Made by a program: the position numbers and the translations under genes. Below the pieces are notes generated by a model. The model was not told where the DNA came from, ran no database searches, and saw only the letters and a list, made by a program, of their open reading frames with translations. This document shows, piece by piece, positions 1 to 11,713 of a stretch of 64,000 nucleotides of DNA (positions within the stretch are counted from its first letter, which is position 1; the number at the start of each line of letters is the position of its first letter). The stretch comes from Rosa chinensis (Eukaryota; Streptophyta; Magnoliopsida; Rosales; Rosaceae), in assembly GCF_002994745.2 (NCBI RefSeq), contig NC_037092.1, forward strand, positions 82,318,824-82,382,823, in the 5' to 3' direction.

Positions 1-99
1 ATTAGTGATATCAATCAATCTGTCCGGCACCCCCGCTAGTTCTCCGAGTTGTTGGTCATACCAATCGAATCTTTGTTGGTTTGTCATTTTGCCTGTCAT
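1..99 (-). CDS. Partial gag-like N-terminus of an LTR retrotransposon
   Basis: An uninterrupted 33-codon frame starts with ATG at 99-97 on the minus strand and runs off the left edge. It begins MTGKMTNQQRFDW and is rich in Q, D and N. It lies about 25 bases after a primer binding site and LTR on the same strand, which is where gag begins in LTR retrotransposons. Too little is present to assign a family. The methionine-tRNA primer type is common in both copia and chromovirus gypsy elements. Confidence 0.5.
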   Translation of the reverse strand, partial: MTGKMTNQQRFDWYDQQLGELAGVPDRLIDITN

Positions 100-123
100 C
101 TTAGTGAGCTTTCTTGAGCCGAG

Positions 124-140
124 TTGGCTCTGATACCAAC
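124..140 (-). promoter_or_regulatory. Primer binding site, initiator-methionine tRNA type
   Basis: Read on the minus strand this is TTGGTATCAGAGCC, the usual plant LTR-retrotransposon site complementary to the 3' end of initiator tRNA-Met. It directly abuts the LTR at 141, which fixes the element's strand as minus and places its body to the left of the window. Confidence 0.85.
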
Positions 141-668
141 TGTCACAGGCCAACTTTGCAATGCGCAAAGAGGACCGCGCGGCACTTGCAAGTAAGCAAG
201 TCAGCCAAGTGAGTACCTTGCAAGGAACAATGAAAACCACACGATATTAAAAAGGTGCTAGTGGCAAGCAAGAACACAATTATATAAATGTTTGGCAACC
301 ACGAAGAACAAATAAGAAATCGAAAGGAAAGATCAAGGAGCAATCTCACGAGACACAGATGATTGAATAATTCCTCTTTTATTGATGGTAAGACAGTAAG
401 GGAGGCAAAAGTACATGTGCTTACCTATACTAGTTCCGTAGTCCAAACTATGCCAACTAGGAACCCCTCCCTAAAGAGCATATCGGACTTACATGAACTT
501 GGCAGGAGGAAACATGAAAAAGGCTGAGGAGACTAAATGCCTAAATAAAATAAATTACATAATTTATAAATTACCAAAACAACCCTAGCACGCAAGCAAA
601 CCAACCAAAGGCTTGACTAATGACCCTGGACAAGGTTGCTTGCGGCATTACAAGTGCGGCCCCTAACA
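141..668 (-). mobile_element. 5' LTR of a minus-strand LTR retrotransposon
   Basis: The 528-bp block starts TGTTAGGGG and ends GTGACA on the minus strand (TG...CA) and is followed by the tRNA-Met primer site. A TATA-like TTTATATA lies around 281-290 in the minus orientation. The second LTR is outside the window, so the boundaries rest on the TG/CA ends and the primer site only. Confidence 0.7.
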
Positions 669-769
669 CATAGCTTTTCTAAGTTGAATAAAAATGCAAG
701 GGTCCCACTATATAAGAGGCAAGGGTGAAAAGAAATAACGGTGTGTAAAAAATTTATACAATAGTTTTT

Positions 770-952
770 TTAGTTGGGTTCGTTCTTGGCGGAGTACTCG
801 ACGAGCTTGTCAATCTGTTTGTGGAGCTCCGGGTAGGACCTTGAACCAGCCACTGGAGGAGGAGGGCCGGCGTGGAAAGGTGGGGGGACGAGGGGAGGGG
901 GGAGGTGCTGAGTGAAGGCTGGCGGAGGGGGTAAGAGGTGAGGGTGAGGCAA
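770..952 (-). pseudogene. Possible fragment of a SURP/SWAP-domain RNA-processing gene
   Basis: This minus-strand frame has a proline-rich stretch followed by the peptide [17 protein letters not shown]. That resembles the start of the SURP (SWAP) module of plant splicing-related proteins, which usually continues GPEFE. Here the match breaks off after KNEPN with a stop, so only a fragment remains. There is no intron, promoter or continuation. It may be a captured or duplicated exon piece. The assignment is from memory of the motif and is tentative. Confidence 0.3.
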
Positions 953-1628
953 GATCTTGTCACCTCTTTAAACATAAAGGATCATGATTGTGATGCACCA
1001 CACCAGTGAGGAGGTCGAAGAAATTAACCATGTGTCTGGGCTTGTGGGATTCTAGGTATACAGTTCCTCAGATTCATATTATCTTTTTTCAACGAGTTCT
1101 TATAAAAAGTTGAAGAACGGTCCAACACTAACAATGGTTAGCTCAGTCCAAAATTTGGCTGTGTGGGTTCAATCTAGCTCAACCTCATTTGTGTGTTTCT
1201 TATTTTAATTATTTCTTTCTATAGTCTTTTTTTTTCTTTCCACATCACTAAAAAAATGAATTACTAATTATTAAAAAAAAAATTACTAAAACAAAAACTG
1301 CATTCCTTACAAAAGCTCGACCTCCTCATTTTCGGAGTAAATAAATATTTATTCCTATAATTGGTTTATTCCTATAATTGGTTTTTTTCTTTAACAACCT
1401 ACTTTGTCTTTTAAATTAAACACTAATTGTGTTACTTAGAAGATTGAATAAAAGAAGTGGCTAATAAATTTGGCATATATATTTTCCCTCTCACTTATGA
1501 GAATTACATTATTTTGGACTTCTAGTCCAAAATGCATCTAATTTGTTTATATTTTGACTTCGATTCCCTTAGTTTACCCAAGTTATCTTCATAATATTAG
1601 ATTTCTCAAAAAGCAACCCCATCGAGAC

Positions 1629-2573
1629 ATATGAAATTGGAAATTGATAAAATTTGAGATTGCTCATGTATTTGTAGCATATTAATAGGTATTGTGCAAA
1701 AAAATTAACCCGATCCTCCGTCATTTCAACATCGAACAAAACGGTCAACTCTTTATACCCCTATACCCCTAAGGGGAGCAGAACCATGAGAAGATAAAAT
1801 TTCTGAAATTTTTACATTGGTTGATGTAGCTCATATCTACGAGAGTGTGAGAGCTGACAGCTCGAAAAAAGAAGTTGTGAATGAGTAGTTATGTGCACAT
1901 TATTTTTATGTGTATTAAGGGTCTAACTGTTTAAAGTTGACCACATAGATCGAGACCAAATTGACTACGAAAATAGTTGAAATTTTGACTATAGCCATTT
2001 CTTCATGTCATGATAACATCCAATGGTTCAATTTGATAAATTATATTTCCTCTACCTTGTTGGTTATGGAAGGTATATTTTTCCATATAACTAATAAACA
2101 AGTTAGACTACATTAGTAAACATATAAGAATTTTGTGCGATCCATATAATCGAAATTGGAAATTGATAAACTTGAGATTACTCATGTATTTATAGCGTAT
2201 TAATATGTACTGTGTAAAAAAATTATTCCGATCTGCCGTCATTTCGACATTGAACAAAACAGTCAACCCTTTATACGCTTATAGTTCCCTAAGGGGAGCA
2301 GAACCATGTGGAGATAAAATTCCTGAAATTTTTACATTAGTTGATGTAGCTCATATCCACAAGAGTGTGAGAGCTAACAGCTTGAAAAAATAAGTTGTGA
2401 ATGTGTAGTTATGTGCATATTAGTTTTATGTGTATTAAGGGTTTACGGTTGACCACGTAGATCGAGACCAAATAATGACGAAAATAGTTAAAATTTTGAC
2501 CATAACCATTTATTCCTGTCATAATAACATTTAACGGTCAAATTTGATAAATTCTATTTCCTCCACCTTGTTG
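1629..2573. repeat. Direct duplication of a ~430-bp AT-rich block
   Basis: The block at about 1,629-2,064 recurs at about 2,150-2,573, about 86 bases further on. Landmarks shared in the same order include GGAAATTGATAAA, CTAAGGGGAGCAGAACCATG, TTTTTACATT, GATGTAGCTCATAT, CATAGATCGAGACCAAAT and ACCTTGTTG. The copies differ by scattered substitutions and small indels. No coding potential is apparent; the short frame at 2,205-2,393 lies inside one copy and is not conserved in the other. Confidence 0.85.
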
Positions 2574-2756
2574 ATAAATTCAAAAGAGGAAGAAGAGAGA
2601 AGGAGCAATCTTTGAGGGCTATGGAATTAGAAATCGGTCTTTGCTTGGACGATAGAAGCGGTTAGAGAGTCTATAGTGTTTTAGAGAGAGAGAGAGAAAG
2701 TGAGAGGTTTGAAAATTCGAAAGCTGTTGGAGACAAATTTTATATCAGACTAACTT

Positions 2757-4013
2757 TTGCTGAGAAAGGAGAGAGAGAGATGGGAACAGAACGCCAGAAT
2801 CCCGTGGAATATCTTGTCGTTACCTGGCTTTTACTTGTGCATATACCTATTGCACATTGTAGCCCATTTTGCCCTTCGTGCCCTAAGTGTAATGACACTG
2901 GGGAGCGAGGCTTGTAAAAATGAAAATCAAAAAATATTGAGCCCAAAACCGATCCAAATCACAATGAAACTCGATGGGTTTTGATTTGTCCAAATTGAAC
3001 CGAGTCAATTTAAACAGAACTTGTCCATAACGTATCGTTTTTGGTTATATGTCATGATCGCTTGTACATACATGACCATAATTAGTACTCATACTAGACC
3101 ATATCACTTTGTCAGGTTGGTCTTTAACGGTGTGACCCCCGGGAGCACAGTAAGCCAACCTTTGTAGACAAACCACTTCCAGGCCGATACATACCTCAAC
3201 GCGCCGCCCAAAGTCATCTTTGTAGAAATGACCAAAATCCATCAGACTGAAGCATATTAGTCCCACATTGAAAACAAGAGTAAGGCAACTCACTATTCCA
3301 CCTATAAAAGGTCTACTTCTCTCTATTCATTCATTACGCATTTAATAGCTATCTACCGCTACATTTGTCAACATAAATACATCGTCTAACTTTAGCATCG
3401 GAGGAGCGAAGACCGCCAACCGCGGTCTCCCCTTTTGACGCCGTTGCATTTGTTTTGACAGTTAGCGGGACTTCGCAAACTCACAACATATTGGAAGATT
3501 GGACCCTTGTCCACAGTATCGGAAGCCGACTCCTTGTGGAGGTATTCTGAGCATTAACATCGCCCAAAATTTGATTATATATCTAGAAACTCAGAAAAAG
3601 AGTTGGGAGTAGAATTCTGTGAAAATATCTTGTTATCATGCAGATACATGTTATACATGGTTGGCTATTTTACCCCACACATTCAAAGTACAATGGCTCG
3701 AAGCAACTAGTGGCACAATAGATAGACTTACTAAATTGAGAATCGAAAAAACAATCGAGCACAAAACCAAATCAAATAAAAAAAATAACCAAACCGAAGC
3801 TCAAAACATTGAACTAAACTCTAAAAGGACATTTTGGGATATATGACACAATCGCCCTAAAGAAATTTCCTTTCCATTTTATACCAGCAAAGTTCAGAAA
3901 GAGAAATGGGAGGAGAATTCGATAGAATAACTCTCCCTTTAATTTAATTTTATTGTGCATATATACCAATTGTACTTTGTAGACCATTTTGCCCCTCGTA
4001 TACAAAGTGCCGT
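2757..4013. repeat. Intergenic DNA with three diverged copies of a ~130-bp motif
   Basis: Similar segments occur at about 2,760-2,890, 3,595-3,720 and 3,893-4,013. Each runs from AGAAAG-rich sequence through GTGCATATACCAATTG-like and TAGACCATTTTGCCCCTCGT-like sequence. The third copy leads directly into the minisatellite at 4,014. A probable solo LTR separates the first copy from the other two. No gene is seen here. Confidence 0.5.
3050..3559 (+). mobile_element. Probable solo LTR of a gypsy-type element
   Basis: The block begins TGTCATGATCG and ends GCATTAACA, with a TATA box (CTATAAAAGG, 3,302-3,311) followed by a CT-rich leader, then GC-richer sequence (GACCGCCAACCGCGG). This is the layout of a plant LTR promoter and R/U5 region. 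I find neither a second copy nor a clear target duplication (flanks TTATA and TCGCC), so the ends are approximate. Confidence 0.45.
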
Positions 4014-4686
4014 GGTTTGAAGTAACAAGTGATGGGAGCTTTCTGCATTGTACAAGTGGCAACGTCCAAAAGAGAAAGAGACGGCTTTAGTTGGTTTGAA
4101 ATAACAAGTGATGGGAGCTTTCTGCATTGTACAAGTGGTACCGTCCAAAAGAGAAAGAGACGGCTTTAGTTGGTTTGAAGTAACAAGTGATGGGAGCTTT
4201 CTGCAGTGTACAAGTGGTACCGTCCAAAAGAGAAAGAGACGGCTTTAGTTGGTTTGAAGTAACAAGTGATGGGAGCTTTCTGCATTGTACAAGTGGTACC
4301 GTCCAAAAGAGAAAGAGACGGCTTTAGTTGGTTTGAAGTAACAAGTGATGGGAGCTTTCTGCATTGTACAAGTGGTACCGTCCAAAAGAGAAAGAGACGG
4401 CTTTAGTTGGTTTGAAGTAACAAGTGATGGGAGTTTTCTGCATTGTACAAGTGGCAGACAGCTTTAGTTGGTTTGAAGTAACAAGTGATGGGAGTTTTCT
4501 GCATTGTACAAGTGGCAGACAGCTTTAGTTGGTTTGAAGTAACAAGTGATGGGAGCTTTCTGCATTGTACAAGTGGCACTGTCCAAAAGAGAGAGATGGC
4601 TTTAGTTGGTTTGAAGTAACAAGTGATGGGAGCTTTCTGCATTGTACAAGTGGCACCATCCAAAAGAGAAAGAGACGGCTTTAGTT
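4014..4686. repeat. 79-bp minisatellite, about nine copies with 61-bp variants
   Basis: Units start GGTTTGAAGTAACAAGTGATGGG at 4,014, 4,093, 4,172, 4,251, 4,330, 4,409, 4,470, 4,531 and 4,608. Five are 79 bp. The two starting at 4,409 and 4,470 are 61 bp, lacking the CCGTCCAAAAGAGAAAGAG segment. The unit at 4,531 is 77 bp. Open frames on both strands here are by-products of the periodicity, not genes. Confidence 0.95.
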
Positions 4687-4725
4687 GGCTTGTGAAAATG
4701 GATTGGATAGGCTTTTTGCCTTTTA

Positions 4726-6441
4726 GAGCAAGTTCATCCTTTGGGTCACCAGGGCACCAGGGCAGGAAACTATTCACTGCCACTAGATCTTTGCTACCAC
4801 CCGTTGGGTCAAGGTGACCAGTCAGTTACTGTTTATCGAATATTTTATTAATTTTTTTGGAAAATGAGAAATGTATGATGTAAATAAACAGTATTGATAA
4901 ACAATTTGAAAATGCAACCAAAGAAAATTTTATTGGGAGACAAATTATATGTCCACCGACACTCTTTTTTTTTTTTTTTTTTTTAACTCCACCGACACTT
5001 TTATTACATGCACACCACCAAGTTTTTTGAAAAGTGTGAAAAAATTTAAAACTCCACCGACACTTTTATCACATGCACACCACCGACAATTTTTTTGAAA
5101 TGAGTGAGTGATAACCCACCGACACTTTTATGTTTGAAAAATTTCAATAAATAGACATGATGTTTTCACTACATACACACACCATCTGAGCTTAACAAAC
5201 CTTCACCCTTTTCATATCTCTAGCATTACATATTTCCTAAATTTTCCTTGTTTCAATGAACAATTTGTGGGATCAAATTCGACGGTCTCAGGACATGAGA
5301 ATTAGGAACGGATTGTTGTGTGTGCATCCATTCAGTTCCTCCCCTGGAGGTTCCTCCAGCCGAAGAGGAATGGTTTGGAATGTCATCAAATTGTTGAAAC
5401 CCCTTAACAATCTCGTATCATTCTAAACTAATGAAATCACCTTTTTTTTGTTTTCCTTTCGATTTGGTCATCGCAACTCTCCGCAAAAGAATCATAAAAA
5501 TTAATATTCGTATTACACTACAAATTCATACCTCATCAATCATATTCACAACACTCTTGTACCAACTTTTCGCTTGCCTTAACACACAATGCCAAGCATA
5601 AAGTTCGACTTTCAAGGTTTTCCACCTCCCTTGAAAAGCTTGCAATAATTGGACATATCCATCCCAATGTTCGGCATAGTGTTGGCGTACCTCTATCCAT
5701 AGATCATCTTTTCTTCGTTCCATACCCTTTGACGAATCTTGGCTAACAGCCCTCCAGGACTTGCATGATTGAATGTCTTTATTAGTCTGTCAACGTGTCC
5801 CGTCAATACTTGGATCTGATACTGGTTGGACAATCGTATTGCCTCGTACACTCATATTGGAATAAAAAAATTGTAGAGTATGAAAGCTATGAGGAGAAGG
5901 AACAAAAAATTTTGAGGAAGAAAGATGATTTTTTTGGTGTGAGAAGTAAAATAGGAGGTAAGGTATTTATAGAAAATTTTGGTTATATTTTTTTTTGTTA
6001 CCGTTGTAATCTAACGGTATTTTTTTTTAACCTCTGCAGATGTTGATTTATAGCCGTCAGATCCATTTCATTATCATAAGCAACAGTCCAGATTTGTGGA
6101 CCGTTGCATTCAAATCTGCAAAGTAGCCAAACGGCTACACGCCACGTAGCCGCACAGCTCCACTAAATGCCAAAATAACGGCTGCAACGCGCCTAGTGCC
6201 TTTGTCGCTACTAGAAGACAAGAGAGTGGCCTTCACGTATTGCGTCAGGCACGTCTCCCCGAGCTTTTTCTTTTTGGGCCAGCCTGGCATCCTGGGTCAC
6301 GGGCTCAGTCACCCTCCTACCTGGGCCTCCCACTATGGTCTTGCCCCAACACCGGTGGAAGGATGAACAGTTGAAAAATGGTGACCCAGCTGCTGCTTTT
6401 GACGTGATGCCCGGGCATAAGAATGCCCGGTGAACTTGCTC
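4726..6441 (-). mobile_element. PIF/Harbinger-like element, non-autonomous
   Basis: The ends are inverted: GAGCAAGTTCATCC at 4,726 and its near-complement GGTGAACTTGCTC ending at 6,441. Each end is flanked by TTA, the 3-bp target duplication typical of PIF/Harbinger elements. Inside is a remnant of the Myb/SANT-like accessory ORF on the minus strand (5,526-5,723) but no recognisable transposase. Repeated CACCGACACTTTTAT motifs and a long T-run occur at about 4,950-5,140. The 1,716-bp length suggests an internally deleted derivative. Confidence 0.75.
5526..5723 (-). pseudogene. Remnant of Harbinger Myb/SANT-like ORF1
   Basis: The 65-residue peptide contains KDDLWIEVRQHYAEHWD and QAFQGRWKTLKVELYAWH, the tryptophan-spaced pattern of the Myb/SANT-like accessory protein of plant PIF/Harbinger elements. 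In that family the protein works with the transposase in binding the element's ends. Only part of the domain is present. A related upstream piece continues to about 5,830 in the same orientation but is interrupted. Non-functional here. Confidence 0.5.
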
Positions 6442-6444
6442 TTA

Positions 6445-7911
6445 GTTGTTTTCTTTCCAGTTCATCTGCTAAAATGTCACACCAATAGTAGTGCTTAATT
6501 TTCCTTTTATTTATCTTCTCATATGATGTGGATGTAGGGTTTTGGATAATATCATATTTGGGGTTGACCTGAAAATTGACTAGCATCTGAATGGGCATAT
6601 TCAAGGTTTTATTCATCTAAATAATTCTAGATTTCCCCATTAATAATAGTTTGGAATTTACCCAAATTGTTCTTTTCCTTCTTAATTGTATATATCTTAC
6701 TTATAACCAAATTAAAATCAGACATTAAAAAGAATAATCATATTGCTCCAGACAGATGTAAATCAAAAAACCCCAGAAACAAATAGTTCAGACATGAAAT
6801 AAATTCCAAGAGAAAAATTCCAACATATCCAAAATATTAGTTGGGCTGTTGGGACAACTACTAAAGGTAACCGAAAGAAGAACAATTTTAATTGGGCCAA
6901 CAACCACGGCCATCATGAACCCATTACTATATGAGGGATAGAGTTGTACTTATAAGCAAGATGATGTTAGCAATCCCCAGCACACCAAGCAAGGAAGAAG
7001 GGAAAAATCATCGATAAATAGTCTCATGACTTTTTAAATATTTACTAAAAACAAACACAGGCCCAACACACACAGAGGCCCTTAATTATTCCAAACATAG
7101 AAGGGAAATAGATCAGCCCAACCCTTATTCATGCAGGCACACCCAGTTTGGCACGTAAATATGGGGCTAAAATCTTAGAGTTCATCACGATCTTTGTTAT
7201 AACTCCTACATTGGAAAAATATAATCAAGGCTAGTGTGACTATCAACACTAGGGATAGTGTGACTGTGAACGCCCAGTCCACGGTTTTTACAAGGCAAGT
7301 AAGGTTGCAGAGAAGGCCAATTGGGAAGGATCTTCTTGACGCCACCGATGATGTGGGTTTATAAGGATTTGGGTCACTCCATCTATTGTCAATTGATTTT
7401 GGATGTAAACTCCAAATTACTTTATCACGGTCATCACCATTAACACAAGGGCTAGTGTGACTGTGAACATCAAGTCCACAGTTTTTGCAAGGCAAGTAGG
7501 GTTGTAGAGACTAGAGAGGGCCAATTGGGAAGGATCTTCTTGACGCCACCGATGATGTCACTATGCCAATAACCTCATCAGAAGACAGAGAGCAGATGAC
7601 AGACAGGTTGGTTTCTGTAGTCTGATATATTTTAACAACAGACAGTGTAAAAACTGTCGTCTGGATATAGCAACATACCATGGTAAGTTAGCTTTGAGAA
7701 TTAGGTTTGTCTTCACACAACAGTTATCTGTCGTCTAATCAAAGGAGGAGATAAATTTGATTTCAGTGTTGTATCTTTTTTTTTTTTTTTGTTCAGACGA
7801 CATTTATCAGTCGTCTTGTCAAAAGAGATAAATTTTTTTTGTCATAGCTATTTGTTTTTTTTGGCACAACATGAAGGGATATATGCCAAATTTTAAAGCC
7901 ATTTCTCTCTT
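6445..7911. other. Intergenic DNA with a ~100-bp duplication and a CACTA-like subterminal fragment
   Basis: Sequence around 7,245-7,362 (AGTGTGACTGTGAAC through ATCTTCTTGACGCCACCGATGATGT) recurs at about 7,450-7,560; the open frame at 7,175-7,495 spans this duplication and is not convincing. At 7,575-7,830 short inverted motifs built on CTGTCGTCTG/CAGACGACA recur three or more times, like the subterminal repeats of CACTA elements. No gene is supported. The nest of LTR elements begins at 7,912. Confidence 0.5.
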
Positions 7912-10068
7912 TGTTAGCCAAATAGCCACCCTCAAGTATAAGAGGTACAAGTAATAGTATAGGGATTTAAGAAAGGTTGTCGAACCCACGAGGATTGGAT
8001 TCCTTTCACTAGCTAGGTTGTTAACCTAAGGAGAGCTAGAATATGCAAATGTACAATCACAAACCTAAATTCACAAGGAAATCTAGGCTCATGGTGAGTA
8101 TGTGCATTGTGGTGATAGTGAAATTGTTTTTGGTTTTTTTGAAGATAGTTTTGAATTGAAAACAACTAGATGCTCAAATGTAAACTAAATTACTCTAAAC
8201 TAAAATAGTGAAATAATGGATGAAGTTAGGGGTTGGATTGTCTACCACTAACCTCCCTTGCAAGTATTGAAGTTCAAATACAAGTGATGCTATTCTAATT
8301 TCCCAATTACCCTCTTTGCATCCGGATAAGACTACAAAGGCTTAAACTCCTTTAATGGTATCAATTCCAACCGGATAAGTCTAGAATTAACTACCTAAGA
8401 ACAAATCCTATTACCAGTTAAGTCTCAATTCTTGTTCCTAGATGCATAAAGTTTTGAGTTTAGATAAACATGCAAGCAAACCAATTCTAGATCTAGGTGA
8501 TTTTAACTCACAACCTTCACATGCACATAGAGGATGCTATCATGCTATCAATGCTCAAGGTTAACTACTCCCTAAACATTTTTTCGTGAGATGACAAATA
8601 CAATACATTCAAAGTAGTTAAGTTTAAATGAATGCATTCACTTCTTGAATTAGCATATGAAGATGAAAATCACAAATAACATCAAATGCAAATAAAAATA
8701 TCAATTCATACAAGTTTGGCTAGGGCTTTCAACCCTAGCCCCAACAAAGTACTACTCACTCATAATTACATATACTAACTTCAAAATCAAATTAAACACC
8801 AAAATATAATCTAGAGTAAAAGGGATAGAGTTGGCCTAGTGGTGTGTCGGATGGTCCCCAAGCTCACGTCTTGGTGGTGATGGTGGTGGTGGTGATTCCC
8901 TATTCTTCTTGCTCTTGAAACATTGATGATAAAAGATAGTGAAGCTTGTATTATGTATTGTGTGAATAAGTGGACTAGATGGAGAAAATGATGATAGAAA
9001 AGAGAGTGGAGAAATGATGTAGTAGTGATGGTGTTAATGGAGGTAGAGGATAAGAAATGGTGGTGGTGATGGAGGAGATAGAGTAGTATGGATAGTATGA
9101 GTTTGGATTTTGGGAGGTGGAGATGGAGGTTTTGTGAAGGAGATGAAGAGAGAAAGAAGATGTAATGGATAAAGGAATTGGTTCTTGAGAGTGAGAGGAG
9201 AAAGTGTTTATATAGGGAAGAAAAAGAAGAGTGAAATGATGAATAAAAACAAAGCATGAAGGGGGAGTATGAGAATGGTTTGTAAAATATGTAAAAGATG
9301 GAGTAATGATGAAATGAAAGCAAAACATGAAGGTACAGAAACATGGAAGTGATGATGATAAATTAAAGAGAATGGAGTAAAAAAATATATCCAAGAAAAA
9401 AGAGAAAAACATTTAGCTTTCTTCATGTGGGTAGGAAACATGAACATGTGGTGTTGAGCTGTTTTTTAGGTCAGTTTCTGCCCCTTTATTCCTTCAATTA
9501 TTTCTTCACCAATACTTCATATTGGGCCTCCAATTTCTTCATATCAAATGTTCCTCTATGAGTGTAGATCATCCTGTTCAAATTTCAGAACTTAAATCCA
9601 TGTGGTTGGGCCGGAAATGCTGCTGGACTCATTACAGGTCCAGTTTTCCTGTTTGTTTCTGCAGAGAATTGGACTGATTGTTTGAAGGCCTTCCACTTCT
9701 ATCTGGCTCTTGTACTCTTCATAAGAAATGATCCATGGGATATCTAGAATGAAAATGGAAAGTTTCAACTCATTTGGATTTCATTTGGTCAAACGGCTAC
9801 CCCTCCTTTCTTGTCTAGCTCACTTTCTCCTAGCCGGAGTAAGAAAATGTTCTAAAGTTGACTTTTTAGTGCATTTCCATTCTTCTCCATCATTTCCTAG
9901 CATGATAAGGAAAATATAATAAATATATATAAATGAACACAAAGGTTAAGCAAAAGTACAAGATTAGGGAAATAATGAAATTTGATTAGTCAACATTAAA
10001 TTTGGACTTTAGAACAAGTAATTTCCATGTTTTAAGGGACAAATATGTATATGAATTATGATCCAACA
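7912..10068 (-). repeat. Intact LTR of the Athila-like element (3' LTR on its own strand)
   Basis: This 2,157-bp LTR matches the split copy at 15,154-16,311, 37,367-37,535 and 62,742-63,571 with scattered differences. A minus-strand TATA box (CTATATAAACAC, about 9,207-9,218) precedes a pyrimidine-rich leader. The long minus-strand frames at 8,811-9,447 are low-complexity H/S/F/L-rich sequence from GA-rich repeats and are not genes. Confidence 0.95.
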
Positions 10069-11640
10069 AATACCTCCAAACTTGAACTTTGCTTGTCCTC
10101 AAGCAAACTAACCCAAATCCGACACTACAACAACTACCTAATCATTCCAATAATTACCTCAAAGAACACAATATAGATAGGGCATGAAAATCAAGTTAGG
10201 TTTTAAACTTCATGGATCATGGATCAAATGCTTGCGTTTTGAAATTTGTAGTATGTCTCTAATTTGTCATTTCAACGTACCAAAATTGAGAATGTATGTC
10301 AAACCATGTTAACCATAAACTCACCAGATATTCACTCTATTTTTCACACAAGTGTTTATGGGTTAACTAATCTACACTCAAAACAATCTCATGCAATTCT
10401 GCCATATGCTTGCTCTTCAATCTTATCTCCACTTATCAACAAAATCACATCTTGGATGAAAAAAAGGCTTTTTATTGGATGTAATGAGGCTCAAGGTGAG
10501 GGATTAAAGAAATGAAATGGAATGGAATAACAATTTTCAAAAAAAACTTAATAAGCAACAATCCTTTTGAGATTAAGAACTTAAGAACTAAAAATGCTCA
10601 AAATTTCCACTTTCTCACCACTCTCCCAAACTTAAACAAAAACTAATTATTGAATTGAAATGACATTCTTTTGAGATTTTTTTTTCTTTCTTTTCAAAAT
10701 TTTTTTTGATACTACCTTTTTTTTTTTTTTTTTATTAATATAAAGTAAAATTACAAAACAAAGAATACCCCCACACTTATTCTTTTCCGAGTACCCCCAA
10801 ACTTGTTTCTTTTCATAACATAAACAATCTCATATTGCTCATTAAGAAAACTGAAAGGGTAAGGCAAGTGTTTAAGTTAAAGGGACATACATTTGTAGTG
10901 TGAAGAATTGAAAGACTAATTACACAAAGGCTCGAAATGGCAATCTAAGGATATTCAATTTTTTTAGGATATACTCATTTGGCCATGGTGGATTCCTAGT
11001 AACCTAAATCATTTTCAAGATGTAAAATTGAGACAAATAGTTTCGAAAGATATGAAGCAAGTTCTAAAGATGCAAAGCAAATGAGATGTTCACTCATGAA
11101 GCAATAAGTGCTTAGAACTATGCATGCACTTCAATTAAGCTCAAGTACTCACAACATGGCATGTAATAGCTCCCACAAGTCTCACTATGCTTCTCTAACT
11201 CAATATATTGATATGACAAATATGGATAAAAATAAAATCAAACACTTGATCCATAATGATTTATTTTGAAAAATAAAGCTCATTAGACCCAAACATTATT
11301 TCTAGCCCACATTTATATTAAGCTCAAGTTCATCATTGGTGTTGGAAGGAACCTAAAAGAAACACAAAAAGTGCTAGAAAAGAAAAGTCTATTTTTTTTA
11401 ACTTCAAATAAAAAACAACAACACGTACATTTTTTGTTTAACATAAAAATATTCTGAAAATAATGGTGTAAACCCACCCCACACTTAGAATCTACATTGT
11501 CCTCAATGTAGGCAAAAAATTATGGTATATAGACCGTAAATATGGGGGGCTACGAAAATAAGAGAAGGGTAAAATAAAAAACAAAGAAAGACACAAGTAC
11601 AATTCAACTTAAGCAAGTGAAGGGATAGAAATGTCAAACT
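10069..11640 (-). other. Non-coding internal region of the Athila-like element
   Basis: AT-rich sequence without credible coding. Next to the LTR the minus strand reads a G-rich AAGTTTGGAGGTATT tract, a plausible polypurine tract for plus-strand priming. At about 11,470-11,515 is the motif CCCCACACTTAGAATCTACATTGTCCTCAATGTAGGC. A related copy recurs at 13,404, so this part of the interior was duplicated or amplified around the captured gene. Confidence 0.6.
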
Positions 11641-11713
11641 CTCGTTGATGGCTCCTACACAGCTTCGGTTGAAATGGGTTGCCTCCCATGCAGTGCTTAA
11701 TATTTATAGTCTT

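Noticed and set aside
4403..4783. 126-codon minus-strand frame
   Set aside because: It is the translation of the minisatellite; the repeating peptide follows the repeat unit.
7175..7495. 106-codon minus-strand frame with a hydrophobic stretch
   Set aside because: It spans a short DNA duplication, has no known domain, and lies in repeat-rich intergenic DNA.
8811..9447. Overlapping minus-strand frames of up to 177 codons in the Athila-like LTR (also 62,604-62,949)
   Set aside because: His/Ser/Phe/Leu-rich low-complexity translations of GA-rich LTR sequence; the copies are not conserved as protein and no domain is visible.
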